Shown here: piece by piece, positions 46,662-57,404 of the stretch
Layout of the letters: the number at the start of each line of letters is the position of its first letter
Numbering within the stretch: position 1 is the stretch's first letter
Notes under the pieces: generated by a model
The model's input: the letters and a program-made list of their open reading frames with translations, nothing else
What the model was told of the DNA's origin: nothing
Databases searched by the model: none
Program-made: the position numbers and the translations under genes
NCBI RefSeq assembly: GCF_907165195.1
Contig: NZ_OU015584.1
Coordinates: 2,986,978 to 3,050,977, forward strand
DNA: 64,000 bases
Reading direction: 5' to 3'
DNA from: Parvicella tangerina
Lineage (GTDB): Bacteria > Bacteroidota > Bacteroidia > Flavobacteriales_D > Parvicellaceae

Positions 46662-48512
46662 ATGGCAGAAGAAAAAGTATCCTACACGGAAGAAAATATC
46701 CGATCACTTGACTGGAAGGAACATATCCGTATGCGTCCAGGTATGTACATTGGAAAGCTAGGAGATGGTTCTTCCCCTGATGATGGGATTTACATATTGC
46801 TCAAAGAGGTCATGGATAACTCTATTGATGAATTTGTCATGGGCAACGGTAGAAAAATCAAAATTAAAATTGGTGATGGTTCAGTAAGTGTTCGAGATTA
46901 TGGTCGAGGTATTCCCTTGGGAAAAGTAGTTGATGTTGTTTCCAAAATGAACACTGGGGGTAAGTACGATAGTAAAGCTTTTAAAAAATCCGTTGGATTG
47001 AATGGAGTTGGTACTAAAGCCGTGAATGCCTTATCCAATTATTTCAAGGTAGAAAGCTACCGTGATGGTAAATGTAAAAAAGTTGAATTCAGCGCTGGAA
47101 ATATCACCAAGGAGTATGACTTAGAAGATACCGACAAAGAAAACGGTACGTTTGTAAGCTTTACTCCAGATCCCGAAGTTTTTAAAAACTACAACTACAA
47201 AACGAATTACATCGAAAAGATGTTGTGGAATTATTGTTACCTCAACAGAGGACTTACAATTCACTACAACAGCAAACGGTTTCATTCAAAAAATGGTTTA
47301 AAAGACCTTCTTGAGAACAATATGGATGGCGACCCACTCTATCCAATTATTCACTTAGAGGGTGATGACATAGAAGTTGCATTTACACATGCTCGCAGCT
47401 ATGGCGAAGATTATTCTTCTTTTGTGAACGGACAACACACCACACAAGGAGGAACACACCAGAGTGCTTTCCGAGAAGCTGTGGCTCGGGTGATCAAGGA
47501 TTTTTATGGAAAGTATGAACCCGTAGATATTCGTCAATCGATCGTTGCTGCGGTAAGTATCAAAGTTATTGAACCTGTTTTTGAATCACAGACCAAAACG
47601 AAACTCGGCTCATTAGAAATTGAACCTGGAGGTAAGTCAGTTCGTGCTTTTGTGATGGATTTCTTGAAGAAAAAGTTAGATAACTACCTGCACAAAAACC
47701 CTGATGTTGCCGACATCATTGAAAAAAAGATCAAGCAATCTGAAAAGGAACGTAAAGAGCTTTCTGGAATTCGAAAAATAGCCCGTGAAAGAGCGAAAAA
47801 AGCGAATCTTCACAACAAAAAACTGCGCGATTGTAAAATTCACTACAACGACCTTAAAAAAGAACGCAGAGAAGAAACCAGCATATTTATTACCGAGGGA
47901 GACAGTGCCAGCGGATCCATTACTAAATCAAGAGATGTGAACACGCAAGCGGTATTTAGCCTACGCGGAAAGCCACTAAACTCTTACGGTTTGACTAAAA
48001 AAGTAGTCTATGAGAATGAAGAGTTTAACCTCATTCAGGCAGCGCTTAACATTGAAGATGACATGGAAGACCTGCGTTACAACAAGGTGATCATCGCTAC
48101 TGATGCCGATGTAGATGGAATGCATATTCGGTTATTATTACTCACCTTTTTCCTACGATTCTTTCCTGATTTGGTAAAGAAAGGTCACGTATACATCCTT
48201 CAAACACCTCTATTCAGGGTGAGGAATAAAAAGGAAACGAGATATTGCTACTCTGATGAAGAGCGACAAAAAGCACTAAAAGAATTAGGGAAGAATCCAG
48301 AAATAACCCGCTTTAAAGGTTTAGGAGAGATTTCCCCTGACGAGTTTAAACATTTTATCGGAGAGGATATCCGCCTTGAGCCAGTGATACTGAGTAAAGA
48401 TCACTCAATAGAAGAAGTACTGACATTCTACATGGGGAAGAACACCCCGCAGCGTCAAGAATTCATTATCGAGAACTTAAAAATTGAAGAAGCTATTACT
48501 GAAGAAGTATGA
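46662..48512 (+). CDS. parE: DNA topoisomerase IV subunit B
   Basis: The 616-residue GHKL/TOPRIM protein has the ATP site EVMDNSIDE, the DYGRGIPLG loop and [14 protein letters not shown], a transducer domain, and TOPRIM motifs [11 protein letters not shown] and [10 protein letters not shown]. With ParC it unlinks replicated chromosomes. Assigned ParE rather than GyrB because a separate GyrB is at 60379 and parC overlaps its stop (ATGA). Confidence 0.96.
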   Translation: MAEEKVSYTEENIRSLDWKEHIRMRPGMYIGKLGDGSSPDDGIYILLKEVMDNSIDEFVMGNGRKIKIKIGDGSVSVRDYGRGIPLGKVVDVVSKMNTGGKYDSKAFKKSVGLNGVGTKAVNALSNYFKVESYRDGKCKKVEFSAGNITKEYDLEDTDKENGTFVSFTPDPEVFKNYNYKTNYIEKMLWNYCYLNRGLTIHYNSKRFHSKNGLKDLLENNMDGDPLYPIIHLEGDDIEVAFTHARSYGEDYSSFVNGQHTTQGGTHQSAFREAVARVIKDFYGKYEPVDIRQSIVAAVSIKVIEPVFESQTKTKLGSLEIEPGGKSVRAFVMDFLKKKLDNYLHKNPDVADIIEKKIKQSEKERKELSGIRKIARERAKKANLHNKKLRDCKIHYNDLKKERREETSIFITEGDSASGSITKSRDVNTQAVFSLRGKPLNSYGLTKKVVYENEEFNLIQAALNIEDDMEDLRYNKVIIATDADVDGMHIRLLLLTFFLRFFPDLVKKGHVYILQTPLFRVRNKKETRYCYSDEERQKALKELGKNPEITRFKGLGEISPDEFKHFIGEDIRLEPVILSKDHSIEEVLTFYMGKNTPQRQEFIIENLKIEEAITEEV

Positions 48513-51373
48513 GTAAAGACGAAGAACATAACGAGGACGATTTTGAGTTAGAAGGAGATGGTCAGAATGAAGGTGAAGAGGATAACATCATCCCACTGTC
48601 TGGGATGTACAAAGAATGGTTTCTAGACTATGCTTCCTATGTTATATTAGAAAGAGCGGTTCCCGCTTTGGCAGATGGACTGAAGCCCGTTCAAAGGAGG
48701 ATTCTGCACTCCTTGAAAGAACTTGATGACGGAAGGTATAACAAAGTTGCCAACATCATTGGTAATACGATGAAGTATCACCCACATGGTGATGCTTCTA
48801 TTGGTGATGCCATGGTACAAATTGGTCAAAAGGACTTACTTATTGACTGTCAAGGTAACTGGGGAAATACACTTACAGGAGATGGGGCGGCTGCTCCAAG
48901 GTATATTGAAGCGCGTTTGACGAAGTTCGGTAATCATGTGTTGTTCAACGCTAAAACAACGGAGTGGATTAAGTCTTATGATGGGAGAAACAATGAACCT
49001 GTGCACTTGCCAGTGAAGTTTCCATTACTCCTTGCTCAGGGCGCTGAAGGAATTGCAGTTGGTTTAGCCACAAAAATTCTTCCTCATAATTTTATTGAAT
49101 TGATTGATGCGAGCATCGACTATCTACGAGGACGAAAGGTAGAGATATTCCCGGACTTCCCACATGGTGGAAAGGCAGATTTCACGAATTATAATGATGG
49201 TTTGCGTGGTGGTAAGGTGCGAGTTCGGGCAAACATTATCAAGCAGGATAAAAAAACATTGAAGATTGACGAGATTCCTTTCGGAACAACTACTGACTCG
49301 CTTATTGACAGTATTGTCAAAGCAACCGAAAAAGGTAAGATCAAAATCAAAAAGGTAGAAGATAATACAGCTGCCGATGCTGAAATACTCATTCATCTGG
49401 CTTCAGGAGTTTCACCAGACAAAACAATCGATGCACTTTATGCTTTCACGAATTGTGAAATGAGTATCTCTCCTAATTCTTGTGTCATTGAAAATAACAA
49501 ACCACAGTTTTTAGGTGTTAGCGAGCTACTCAAGCGGTCAACAGATCGAACCGTTGATCTACTCAAGAAAGAACTTGAGATCAAACTAAATGAATTAGAA
49601 AGTGCCTGGCATTGGGCTTCTCTTGAAAGAATTTTCATTGAGAACAGAATCTATCGTGACATTGAGGAAGAGGAAACATGGGAGGGAGTAATATCTGCAA
49701 TTGATAAGGGGTTAAAGCCGCATATCAAACACCTTAAACGACCAGTTACCGAAGAAGATATTGTTAGGCTTACTGAAATCAAAATCAAACGAATTTCAAA
49801 ATTTGATAGTTTTAAAGCCGATGAAAACATTGCGAAGATCGAGGCCAATATTGAAGAGGTAAAGAATCATTTGGACAACCTCATCCAGTATGCGGTCGAT
49901 TACTTCAAGGATCTTAAGGATAAATACGCTGACGGCAAAGAGAGAAAGACAGAAATCCGGGTTTTTGACAATATCAATGCCTCTAAGGTGATTATCTCCA
50001 ACAAAAAACTATATGTTGACTACAAAGAAGGCTTTATTGGCTACTCACTGAGAGGAGGGGAATTCATTCAGGACTGTAGTGAAATTGATGATATCATTAT
50101 ATTCTTCGACACGGGGAAAATGATCGTGACCAAAGTTGCAGACAAGAAATTCGTTGGAAAAGGAATTGTGCACGTAGGTGTATGGCGAAAAGGAGATAAA
50201 CGAACTATTTACCACATGATCTATATGGATGGAAAAACGAAAGCCTCTTTTATGAAAAGGTTTAGCGTAAGTTCCATCACCCGAGATAAAGAATATGATT
50301 TAACGACTGGTCATAAAGGCTCTAAATTACATTACTTCTCTCACAACCCAAATGGAAGAAGAGAGGTAGTTTCGGTTAAATTACGAGCTAGACCTCACCT
50401 TAAAAAGTTGAAGTTCGACATTGACTTTGGTGAATTGTTAATTAAAGGAAGAGGGGCGAAAGGTAATCGAGTAACGAAAGAACTTATCTCAAAAGTTGAA
50501 CAGAAAGAAACAGGAGGTTCAACGTTAGCCGCCAGAAAAGTTTGGTGGGATGACGTTGTGCGAAGACTTAATGATGAGGGAAGAGGTAAATTTTTGGGGG
50601 CATTTAGAGGAGATGACAAAATACTCACGCTTCACGAATCTGGAGTCTATAAGTTGTCTGGATTTGAACTGGCTACGAAGTTTGATGACGACCTCATTAG
50701 CATCGAAAAATGGCATCCTGAGAGACCCGTTGCGGTTGTTTACTATAATGCTTCAAAAGAACTTTACTATGTGAAGAGGTTTGTTCCTGAATCCTCTACG
50801 AAGAAGGTCAACTTTTTGCCAGAGGAAGACGAGTGCGAGTTAATTGTTGCCACAACTCAATTCAATCCAACTATAAATATTGAGTATAACAAAAGACTCA
50901 AAGAGACTAAAAACCTACCTGACAAGCAGGAGGATCTTAACGAGTTTATTGATGTGAAAGGGTTGAAAGCGCAAGGTAACCAACTGACAAAGTTAAAGGT
51001 TAAGGAAATTACACTGTTACCTGCAAAAGAAGGAGAGGATTGGCCAGAAGAAGAGAATACGGAGGAAGAAGATGCGAATACAACTGAAGAAGGCGGATCA
51101 GAAGAAAACAACGCTACTGAGTCAACAGCTTCAGAGGAAAAAGAGTCTCAAGCAGATGAAGAAAAGTCTCCATCAGTTGATAAAGACAAAGAGGAAGAAC
51201 CTCCTGCCAGCAATAAAACTGTTGAAGACAAGAAGAAAGAGCCGATCAAGCCTGTAAAAGATGAGGGGCCTATAGAAGTGGAATGGGATGTAATTCCAAA
51301 GAAAGAAGATAAAAAGAATAAAAAAGGGCCAATCAAAGATGATGATGAGGAAGATCAAATGACATTGTTCTAG
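48509..51373 (+). CDS. parC: DNA topoisomerase IV subunit A
   Basis: A 954-residue type IIA subunit with a WHD/tower core; the catalytic Tyr is Y132 (APRYIEARL). The quinolone region reads [12 protein letters not shown], so E. coli S80 corresponds to A96 and E84 to D100. The C-terminal beta-propeller is followed by an acidic low-complexity tail of about 110 residues ending DEEDQMTLF, where QMTLF (950-954) resembles a sliding-clamp-binding motif. Start overlaps the parE stop by 4 bp. Confidence 0.95.
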   Translation: MSKDEEHNEDDFELEGDGQNEGEEDNIIPLSGMYKEWFLDYASYVILERAVPALADGLKPVQRRILHSLKELDDGRYNKVANIIGNTMKYHPHGDASIGDAMVQIGQKDLLIDCQGNWGNTLTGDGAAAPRYIEARLTKFGNHVLFNAKTTEWIKSYDGRNNEPVHLPVKFPLLLAQGAEGIAVGLATKILPHNFIELIDASIDYLRGRKVEIFPDFPHGGKADFTNYNDGLRGGKVRVRANIIKQDKKTLKIDEIPFGTTTDSLIDSIVKATEKGKIKIKKVEDNTAADAEILIHLASGVSPDKTIDALYAFTNCEMSISPNSCVIENNKPQFLGVSELLKRSTDRTVDLLKKELEIKLNELESAWHWASLERIFIENRIYRDIEEEETWEGVISAIDKGLKPHIKHLKRPVTEEDIVRLTEIKIKRISKFDSFKADENIAKIEANIEEVKNHLDNLIQYAVDYFKDLKDKYADGKERKTEIRVFDNINASKVIISNKKLYVDYKEGFIGYSLRGGEFIQDCSEIDDIIIFFDTGKMIVTKVADKKFVGKGIVHVGVWRKGDKRTIYHMIYMDGKTKASFMKRFSVSSITRDKEYDLTTGHKGSKLHYFSHNPNGRREVVSVKLRARPHLKKLKFDIDFGELLIKGRGAKGNRVTKELISKVEQKETGGSTLAARKVWWDDVVRRLNDEGRGKFLGAFRGDDKILTLHESGVYKLSGFELATKFDDDLISIEKWHPERPVAVVYYNASKELYYVKRFVPESSTKKVNFLPEEDECELIVATTQFNPTINIEYNKRLKETKNLPDKQEDLNEFIDVKGLKAQGNQLTKLKVKEITLLPAKEGEDWPEEENTEEEDANTTEEGGSEENNATESTASEEKESQADEEKSPSVDKDKEEEPPASNKTVEDKKKEPIKPVKDEGPIEVEWDVIPKKEDKKNKKGPIKDDDEEDQMTLF

Positions 51374-51375
51374 GC

Positions 51376-52446
51376 ATGAAAAAACTGGGTGTAATTGTGC
51401 TGGCGTTTGCATCATGGGGTATCTTTTCTCAAGAAGACTCTACCCAATCAACCGTTAATCTCAGTGGTTATGTCGATGCGTTTTATGCTTTCGATTTTAA
51501 CCAACCTGAACAAAGCAGACAATCGTTCCTTTTTCATTATAATCGGCATAATACGTTCAACTTGAATCTGGCAATGATGAGATTGGACATTGACCATGAA
51601 AAATATCATGCTCGAGTGGCCTTACATGCAGGCACCTATGTGCAGGACAACTACGCTGCTGAACCGCTGATGTATAAACCCATCAACGAAGCCTATGTTG
51701 GCTTTGCCGCAACTAAAAAAGGCAATTTATGGATTGACGCGGGTATTTTTAGTTCTCACCTTGGCTTTGAGAGTCAGATAGGAGTTGATAATCCAGTGCT
51801 TTCCAGATCTCTTTCCGCAGAAAGTTCTCCCTATTTTCTATCAGGAGCAAAAATGACACACAATCTTAATAGTAAATGGACCTATTCTCTCATCCTTAGC
51901 AATGGATGGCAAAGAATTCAACGAGTAGCAGGTAACTCAATGCCCTCCGGAGGCACTCAATTAGTCTATACTCCCTCAAAAAAAGTACTGGTTAACTGGA
52001 GTACTTTTGTGACCACTGAAGACCCAGATACAACCAGAAGAATGATGTACTTCAATGACTTTTATGTCACCATCGACTGGAATGCTAAATGGCATTCGAT
52101 CATTGGCGTAGACTATGGCGTTATTCAAGAAGCAAAAGGTAGTACCCAGTATGACAACTGGTACAATGCATCGTTCATTACTCAATATCAATTCAGTACA
52201 AAGTGGTCTTCGGCAATTCGAGTAGAATATTTTAACGATCATAAAAATATCATCATCAATACTGGGTCAGGAAATAACTTTGAAGCGCTTGGAGTATCGT
52301 TGAATATCGATCGAAAAATCCATTCCAAGGTTTTTTGGAGAACCGAGTTAAGGACCTTTGTTAGTCCGAAGAACAACTTCCAGATAGAGAATGGATTCGC
52401 GACCACCAATACAACTTTGCTTACTTCTTTGGCAGTAAAACTCTAA
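51376..52446 (+). CDS. Outer-membrane beta-barrel porin (OmpL/BBP2-like)
   Basis: The 356-residue protein has a signal peptide (GVIVLAFASWGIFSQ) and alternating aromatic strands (LSGYVDAFYAFDFN, then EAYVGFAATKKGNLWIDAGI, then FLSGAKMTHNLNSKWTYSL), and ends in a strand with terminal L, as in porin-like barrels. It starts 2 bp after parC, so it is in that operon although unrelated in role. Substrate unknown. Its stop overlaps the convergent gene by 4 bp. Confidence 0.82.
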   Translation: MKKLGVIVLAFASWGIFSQEDSTQSTVNLSGYVDAFYAFDFNQPEQSRQSFLFHYNRHNTFNLNLAMMRLDIDHEKYHARVALHAGTYVQDNYAAEPLMYKPINEAYVGFAATKKGNLWIDAGIFSSHLGFESQIGVDNPVLSRSLSAESSPYFLSGAKMTHNLNSKWTYSLILSNGWQRIQRVAGNSMPSGGTQLVYTPSKKVLVNWSTFVTTEDPDTTRRMMYFNDFYVTIDWNAKWHSIIGVDYGVIQEAKGSTQYDNWYNASFITQYQFSTKWSSAIRVEYFNDHKNIIINTGSGNNFEALGVSLNIDRKIHSKVFWRTELRTFVSPKNNFQIENGFATTNTTLLTSLAVKL

Positions 52447-53555
52447 ATCAAACTAATCTGCCCTTGTCCTTCGAAGAACTCCCTGGTAGCCTGTTTAGTC
52501 TGTTCTGTTGTGTAGGTATATATTCCTTTCTTGCGCCAAGTATAAATCAGAAGTTCCTCTTTTTTTGAGATCACACCATCCAGTGCCATTCCCATTAAGT
52601 TCACTTTACTAAACCCTTCAATGGTTTTATCACTGGCTTGCTCCATTCGGTCCAGAAATTCCTTATCGTACTCATGATCAGGGTCTGGTTTAATCCCAAA
52701 CTCCTGCAGTACCACTAGTGCTAACATATAATGATTTCCGTGAAATTTTCGCTTCGTTATCGCCACAAAGTCTAGCATATAGTATAACTCATCAACAAAT
52801 TCAGGGTTATCCCTTTGCTCTTGGTATAGCTTTTTCGCAAAATCCTTGATAATCGGGTTTGCCATGATTCTCACTCGTGACTCTTTGATCACCACACGAG
52901 CTGCATAGGCATTCCAAAATGCATAAACAGGAATTCCAGCTAGATCAACCAGTAGCCTGAAGGCATACCTTCCTAAAGCTCGCTTTATGATCAACTTAAA
53001 CAGAAAGTTGGTCATTGCCGCCTTAACCAGGTTTATAATGGTAAATACCATGACCTGCCATTTACTCAAACCAGCAAAAGGATTAATTCCAATCTGACTT
53101 TGTGCTTTAATGTTTCTTTCCAATCCAACTGCAACTAATGACTCGACATTGGTCTCAAAAAATGGATCTTCTGGTAATGGATAATTACAAGTGTGAGCAA
53201 TACTTTTGACCGTGTGAATATTATTATAGGTCAGATAACCAATCTCAATCACTACCAATATTAAACTGTAAAGCAAGAACACTGCTTCCACTGCTATCGG
53301 TTCTTCCAAAAAAGGAAAACTCAAATCGAATACAGGAAATAACTCCTCTCCATAAACATGATAAGGAACATAAAGCGCCACGACACCAATAGCTCCTGCA
53401 AGAGCCGCCCTAAACATGGACCAGAACTGAATCTTTTTTAATTGTTTAGACTCTTCTTCCGTCAGCACATGTTCTCGATCATCACCTCCGTTTGTAGATG
53501 GTCTATCAACAATCTTTTTGTACAGATATCTCTCTAACGGATTCTTTGAGTTCAT
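52443..53555 (-). CDS. Uncharacterised membrane protein (LBF_2804-like)
   Basis: A 370-residue protein with about four hydrophobic spans (FRAALAGAIGVVALYVPY, AVFLLYSLILVVIEIGYLTY, a pair around 165-215) and a soluble C-terminal part including MGMALDGVISKKEELLIYTW, which resembles a TerB-like segment. I believe it belongs to the LBF_2804 family, from memory. Function unknown. It is 1 bp after purB. Confidence 0.7.
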   Translation of the reverse strand: MNSKNPLERYLYKKIVDRPSTNGGDDREHVLTEEESKQLKKIQFWSMFRAALAGAIGVVALYVPYHVYGEELFPVFDLSFPFLEEPIAVEAVFLLYSLILVVIEIGYLTYNNIHTVKSIAHTCNYPLPEDPFFETNVESLVAVGLERNIKAQSQIGINPFAGLSKWQVMVFTIINLVKAAMTNFLFKLIIKRALGRYAFRLLVDLAGIPVYAFWNAYAARVVIKESRVRIMANPIIKDFAKKLYQEQRDNPEFVDELYYMLDFVAITKRKFHGNHYMLALVVLQEFGIKPDPDHEYDKEFLDRMEQASDKTIEGFSKVNLMGMALDGVISKKEELLIYTWRKKGIYTYTTEQTKQATREFFEGQGQISLI

Positions 53556-53556
53556 G

Positions 53557-54918
53557 TCATCCTACCAAGTCAACCCCTGTATAATTGTGAGGTGAAATTT
53601 TCTTCAATTCATCCTTTATACCCTCTGAAACGTTTAGCGTATCAATAAAGGTGGCGATACTTTCAGCATTAATCTCCTCATTGGTTCTTGTTAAGGCCTT
53701 CAATGCCTCGTAAGGTTTAGGATATCCCTCTCTTCTCAAAACAGTTTGAATAGCCTCAGCAACTACTGCCCAATTGTCTTCAAGATCTGCTTTAAACTGA
53801 GCTTCATTTAAAATAATTTTTCCCAATCCCTTCTCTAGCGAAGCTAAAGCAATTAAAACATGTCCAAATGGCACCCCAACATTTCTCAAGACTGTACTAT
53901 CCGTAAGATCACGCTGCAATCTGGACACCGGTAATTTTGCAGACAGGTGCTCTAATATTGCATTGGCTATTCCTAAGTTTCCTTCACTATTTTCAAAATC
54001 TATTGGATTCACTTTATGTGGCATTGCTGAAGACCCGACTTCTCCTTCCTTAATGCGCTGCTTAAAGTACTCCATCGAAATATAAGTCCACATGTCTCGA
54101 TCAAAGTCGATTAGAATCGTATTGATCCGTTTCATTGCATCAAACAGGGCGGCAAGGTTATCATAATGCTCAATTTGAGTAGTAGTTTGAGAACGATTTA
54201 CTTTCAACTTATCCGCTAAAAAATTATTAGCAAATTCAACCCAATTGATCTCTGGATAAGCCACGTGATGAGCATTAAAATTACCTGTAGCCCCTCCAAA
54301 TTTACTGGAATATGGAATATTGACTAATTGTTCCAGCTGTACCTCCAATCGCTCTGCAAAGACCTTAAACTCTTTTCCTAGTTTTGTGGGAGAGGCTGGT
54401 TGACCGTGCGTCTTTGCCAACATCGAAACATTCTTCCATTCTTTAGAAAAACCATTCAATAGTTTAATGATGTTTTTAATCCTGGGGAGATAAACCTGTT
54501 CAACCGCATCTTTCAATGACCTTGGCACTGCCGTATTATTAATATCTTGAGACGTTAGCCCAAAATGAATAAATTCTTTGCTATCCCCAATTTTTAGGTC
54601 GTCCATCTTTTCTTTGATGAAGTACTCAACCGCCTTTACATCGTGATTTGTCGTCTTTTCGATTTCTTTGATACGGAGCGCATCTTCACTGCTAAAGTTC
54701 TCATAGATGGCTCTCAAGTTGCTAAACAAAGAATGGTCAAATTCTTCCAATTGAGGTAATGGCAATTCACAAAGTGCAATAAAGTATTCGATCTCCACTA
54801 GCACTCTATATTTCATGAGCGCTTCTTCAGAAAAATAATCGCTAAGTTGTGAACATTTACTTTGGTATCTGCCGTCAATCGGACTTACGGCTCTTAATGG
54901 AAAAATAGGTTGAGACAT
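53557..54918 (-). CDS. purB: Adenylosuccinate lyase
   Basis: The 453-residue member of the fumarase/aspartase superfamily has the signature loop GSSAMPHKVNP, TTNHDVKAVEYF and HFGLTSQDINNTA. It acts twice in purine synthesis, cleaving SAICAR and adenylosuccinate. Length is normal. A TATTTTTG -7 box on the minus strand (54946-54939) lies 21 bp upstream. Confidence 0.97.
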   Translation of the reverse strand: MSQPIFPLRAVSPIDGRYQSKCSQLSDYFSEEALMKYRVLVEIEYFIALCELPLPQLEEFDHSLFSNLRAIYENFSSEDALRIKEIEKTTNHDVKAVEYFIKEKMDDLKIGDSKEFIHFGLTSQDINNTAVPRSLKDAVEQVYLPRIKNIIKLLNGFSKEWKNVSMLAKTHGQPASPTKLGKEFKVFAERLEVQLEQLVNIPYSSKFGGATGNFNAHHVAYPEINWVEFANNFLADKLKVNRSQTTTQIEHYDNLAALFDAMKRINTILIDFDRDMWTYISMEYFKQRIKEGEVGSSAMPHKVNPIDFENSEGNLGIANAILEHLSAKLPVSRLQRDLTDSTVLRNVGVPFGHVLIALASLEKGLGKIILNEAQFKADLEDNWAVVAEAIQTVLRREGYPKPYEALKALTRTNEEINAESIATFIDTLNVSEGIKDELKKISPHNYTGVDLVG

Positions 54919-54938
54919 ATGCTTATAAATTAAGCAGT

Positions 54939-54974
54939 CAAAAATAGTAATTCCTTATTTAATTTTTATTTTTG
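54939..54974. promoter_or_regulatory. Overlapping divergent -7 boxes for purB and the EI24 gene
   Basis: CAAAAATA (54939-54946, minus-strand TATTTTTG) and TATTTTTG (54967-54974, plus strand) are mirror images 20 bp apart, so each promoter's -33 region lies inside the other's spacer. Neither has a clear TTG. Confidence 0.5.
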
Positions 54975-54994
54975 ATTCAGTAAAATTGAGGTGA

Positions 54995-55945
54995 ATGAAA
55001 TTTCTTAAAGACTTAAAGTTGGGGTATGTTTCGTATGTCGAAGCGTTTAAATTTATCAAGAAGCATAAGCTTTGGTATTACTTCATTTTCCCAGTGCTCC
55101 TGTTTCTGGGGATCTACTATCTGGGTTTTGTCTTTGAGGAGTTGAAAGATGGCATTGATCTAGAAAGTGAAGAAATTGGGTTGATCAAAAAGATCTGGCT
55201 TCTTTTTCTTCGTTCACTCTATGCACTACTAGCAGTTGTCATGCTATCCTTCATGCGATATATTCTGATCATCTTGCTATCCCCCATTCTATCCGTTGTC
55301 TCCGAACGAGTGGAAAGAATCTTAACTGGAAATAAGTACAAATTCAACCTCAAGCAATTAATTAAAGATATTAAGAGAGCGTTGAATCTTGCTATTCGAA
55401 ATGTGGTTTGGGAGTTGGCCATTGTCTACGGACTTATTCTTTGTTATGTGGTCTTTGACTTGATCGTTGATTTTAATGACAGCGCAGATGATTTCATTAC
55501 GGGAACGATTGCCATGCTTGTTGCCTTTTATTATTATGGTTTTGGGTTTATTGATTACCTTATGGAACGAATGCGAATGGATCTTCAAGAAAGCGTTAAG
55601 TTCGTGAGGCAACACCGAGGTTTTGCAATAGCACTGGGAAGTGTTTTCACGTTGATCTTCGTTTATAGCAACAACTACCTGATGATCTTGAGAGACGAAA
55701 TAGGAGGAGGATATTTACTGGTTTTGGTGATTATTGCCTCTATCATCTTAGCGATGATCCCTATTGTTACCATGGTTGCGGCCACATTGGGTGTTCACGA
55801 ACTCATTGACCTCACCAGCAATCCTCACGCTATAAAAGAAGAGCTTAAAGAACAAACGGATGACAATATGAGTTCATCTGATTCTCCCTCAACTATAGAC
55901 CCAGATCATGAGGAATCAGAATCCGATGAAGAAAGCGATCAATGA
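54995..55945 (+). CDS. EI24/CysZ-like membrane protein
   Basis: A 316-residue protein with about six membrane segments and the EI24-type layout (YVEAFKFIKKHKLWYYFIFP, then YILIILLSPILSVVSERVE). A hydrophilic acidic tail of about 40 residues follows. CysZ members are linked to sulfate uptake in Proteobacteria; in Bacteroidota the role is open. Confidence 0.82.
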   Translation: MKFLKDLKLGYVSYVEAFKFIKKHKLWYYFIFPVLLFLGIYYLGFVFEELKDGIDLESEEIGLIKKIWLLFLRSLYALLAVVMLSFMRYILIILLSPILSVVSERVERILTGNKYKFNLKQLIKDIKRALNLAIRNVVWELAIVYGLILCYVVFDLIVDFNDSADDFITGTIAMLVAFYYYGFGFIDYLMERMRMDLQESVKFVRQHRGFAIALGSVFTLIFVYSNNYLMILRDEIGGGYLLVLVIIASIILAMIPIVTMVAATLGVHELIDLTSNPHAIKEELKEQTDDNMSSSDSPSTIDPDHEESESDEESDQ

Positions 55946-55994
55946 ATTATGGAATAATAGTTGTTCCTTACCCTGTAAAGAATGAAGTTTCTTT

Positions 55995-56024
55995 TTGAAT
56001 TAAGAATTGGAATAACTATTTTTG
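55995..56024 (+). promoter_or_regulatory. Promoter of the TPR/PD40 gene
   Basis: TTG (55995-55997), 19 bp, TATTTTTG (56017-56024), a full consensus match. It predicts a start near 56030. Confidence 0.8.
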
Positions 56025-56042
56025 AGTAAAGCAAAACAAGGT

Positions 56043-57404
56043 ATGAAGCGAATTGGACTACTTCTATTTATATTGTGTACTGTCACACTGACGAATGCAC
56101 AGGTTGATACAACCAAAAACATCATAGACAAAGCTAAAATTCAATATAAATTATCTGAGGGGAAGGCGAAGTTTTATGAGAATAACTTTCGAGGATCTCT
56201 AAATATTTACCGGGAAGTTTTAGTAGCTGACGAAAACAATGCCTTAGCACATTACGGTGTAGCTGAATGTCAATACGCTTTGAAAAATTACGATGCAGCG
56301 TTGGAGCACCTTCATAAAGCTACCAAGATCAAACCTGATGTAAACAAAGAGGCTTTGTATACTGAGGGAAGCATTCTTCATCGCTTGGGTAAAGTAGAAG
56401 AAGCTAAAGCTAAATTTGAAGAATTCAGAAAGACGATAGCGGACAGCAAGAAAAAACTGGAAGAGTATGATATTGATCTGATGATCGCTCATTGTGAATA
56501 TGCAGCGACTCACAAAGAACCCAACCCAGATATTGAGATTACAAACCTTGGCTCAGCAGTTAATAGTGGCTATCCTGAGTTTGCTCCGTGTATTTCATTA
56601 GATGGAAAAACACTGGTGTTCACCTCTCGAAGAAATGACACGAAAGGAGGTGGTATTGATGTGAATTACGATCATCTTTACTATTCTGATGTCTATCAAT
56701 GTACTTGGAATGAAGAGTGGGAAGAGTGGGATAAAGCAGAGCCAATTCCTGGAAAGATCAACACTGATTACCATGATGGTGCATTAAGTTTTATGCCAGA
56801 AGGTGAGTTATTAATCTATCGTAATATCTACGGTGTGACCAGAAGTGGAGACATTTATGTTTCTAAACAAAGTAGTTCTTCCGGAAAGTGGGGAAAACCA
56901 AAAGAGATGCTGGCTAGAGAAAAGATGAACAAAAAACTGAATTCATCCTACTTTGAGAGTAGTGCAAGTATGACAGCAGATGAACAATACCTGTATTTTG
57001 TGAGCGAACGCCCAGGGGGACAAGGACAAGCAGACATATACTATATGCAGCAGAAAGACAGAGAATGGACAGAGCCAGTGAATCTAGGAGCTGAAATCAA
57101 TACTGCTTCTGACGAGAAATGTGTTTTTATTCACCCAGATGGGAATGTACTATTCTTCTCAAGTAACGGTCACAAAGATGGCTACGGAAGCTATGACCTT
57201 TACTATTGTAAAAAAGATGAGTCTGGAAAATGGGGTAAACCTGTCAATATGGGAGCTCCGATCAATACCGTTAGAGAAGAAAAAACCATTGCGGTCTCCA
57301 GAGATGGTAAATATGCCTATGTAGGTGCTTACTACCAGATCATGTCTAGAGGAGATGCGGATATCTTTCAAATTGATATCTCTGCTTTGGGAATTTTCGA
57401 GTGA
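56043..57404 (+). CDS. Secreted TPR/PD40 beta-propeller protein
   Basis: A 453-residue protein with a signal peptide (IGLLLFILCTVTLTNAQ), TPR-like helices (about 35-150) and repeated PD40/WD40-like blades (PEFAPCISLDGKTLVFTSRR, then SASMTADEQYLYFVSERPGG). Start ATG at 56043, because the longer frame's TTG (56022) lies inside the -7 box. The layout resembles the T9SS component PorE but lacks its OmpA-like domain, so I would not assign it. Confidence 0.82.
   Translation: MKRIGLLLFILCTVTLTNAQVDTTKNIIDKAKIQYKLSEGKAKFYENNFRGSLNIYREVLVADENNALAHYGVAECQYALKNYDAALEHLHKATKIKPDVNKEALYTEGSILHRLGKVEEAKAKFEEFRKTIADSKKKLEEYDIDLMIAHCEYAATHKEPNPDIEITNLGSAVNSGYPEFAPCISLDGKTLVFTSRRNDTKGGGIDVNYDHLYYSDVYQCTWNEEWEEWDKAEPIPGKINTDYHDGALSFMPEGELLIYRNIYGVTRSGDIYVSKQSSSSGKWGKPKEMLAREKMNKKLNSSYFESSASMTADEQYLYFVSERPGGQGQADIYYMQQKDREWTEPVNLGAEINTASDEKCVFIHPDGNVLFFSSNGHKDGYGSYDLYYCKKDESGKWGKPVNMGAPINTVREEKTIAVSRDGKYAYVGAYYQIMSRGDADIFQIDISALGIFE

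Noticed and set aside
52443-52475. QISLI at the C-terminus of the LBF_2804-like protein as a clamp-binding motif
   Set aside because: The protein is membrane-bound and the motif is a weak match; chance is more likely.
53530-53555. Promoter for the LBF_2804-like gene
   Set aside because: The gap to purB is 1 bp and no box was found; it is read as part of the purB transcript.
56022-56042. TTG start for the TPR/PD40 gene
   Set aside because: It lies inside the -7 promoter box, upstream of any likely transcript start.
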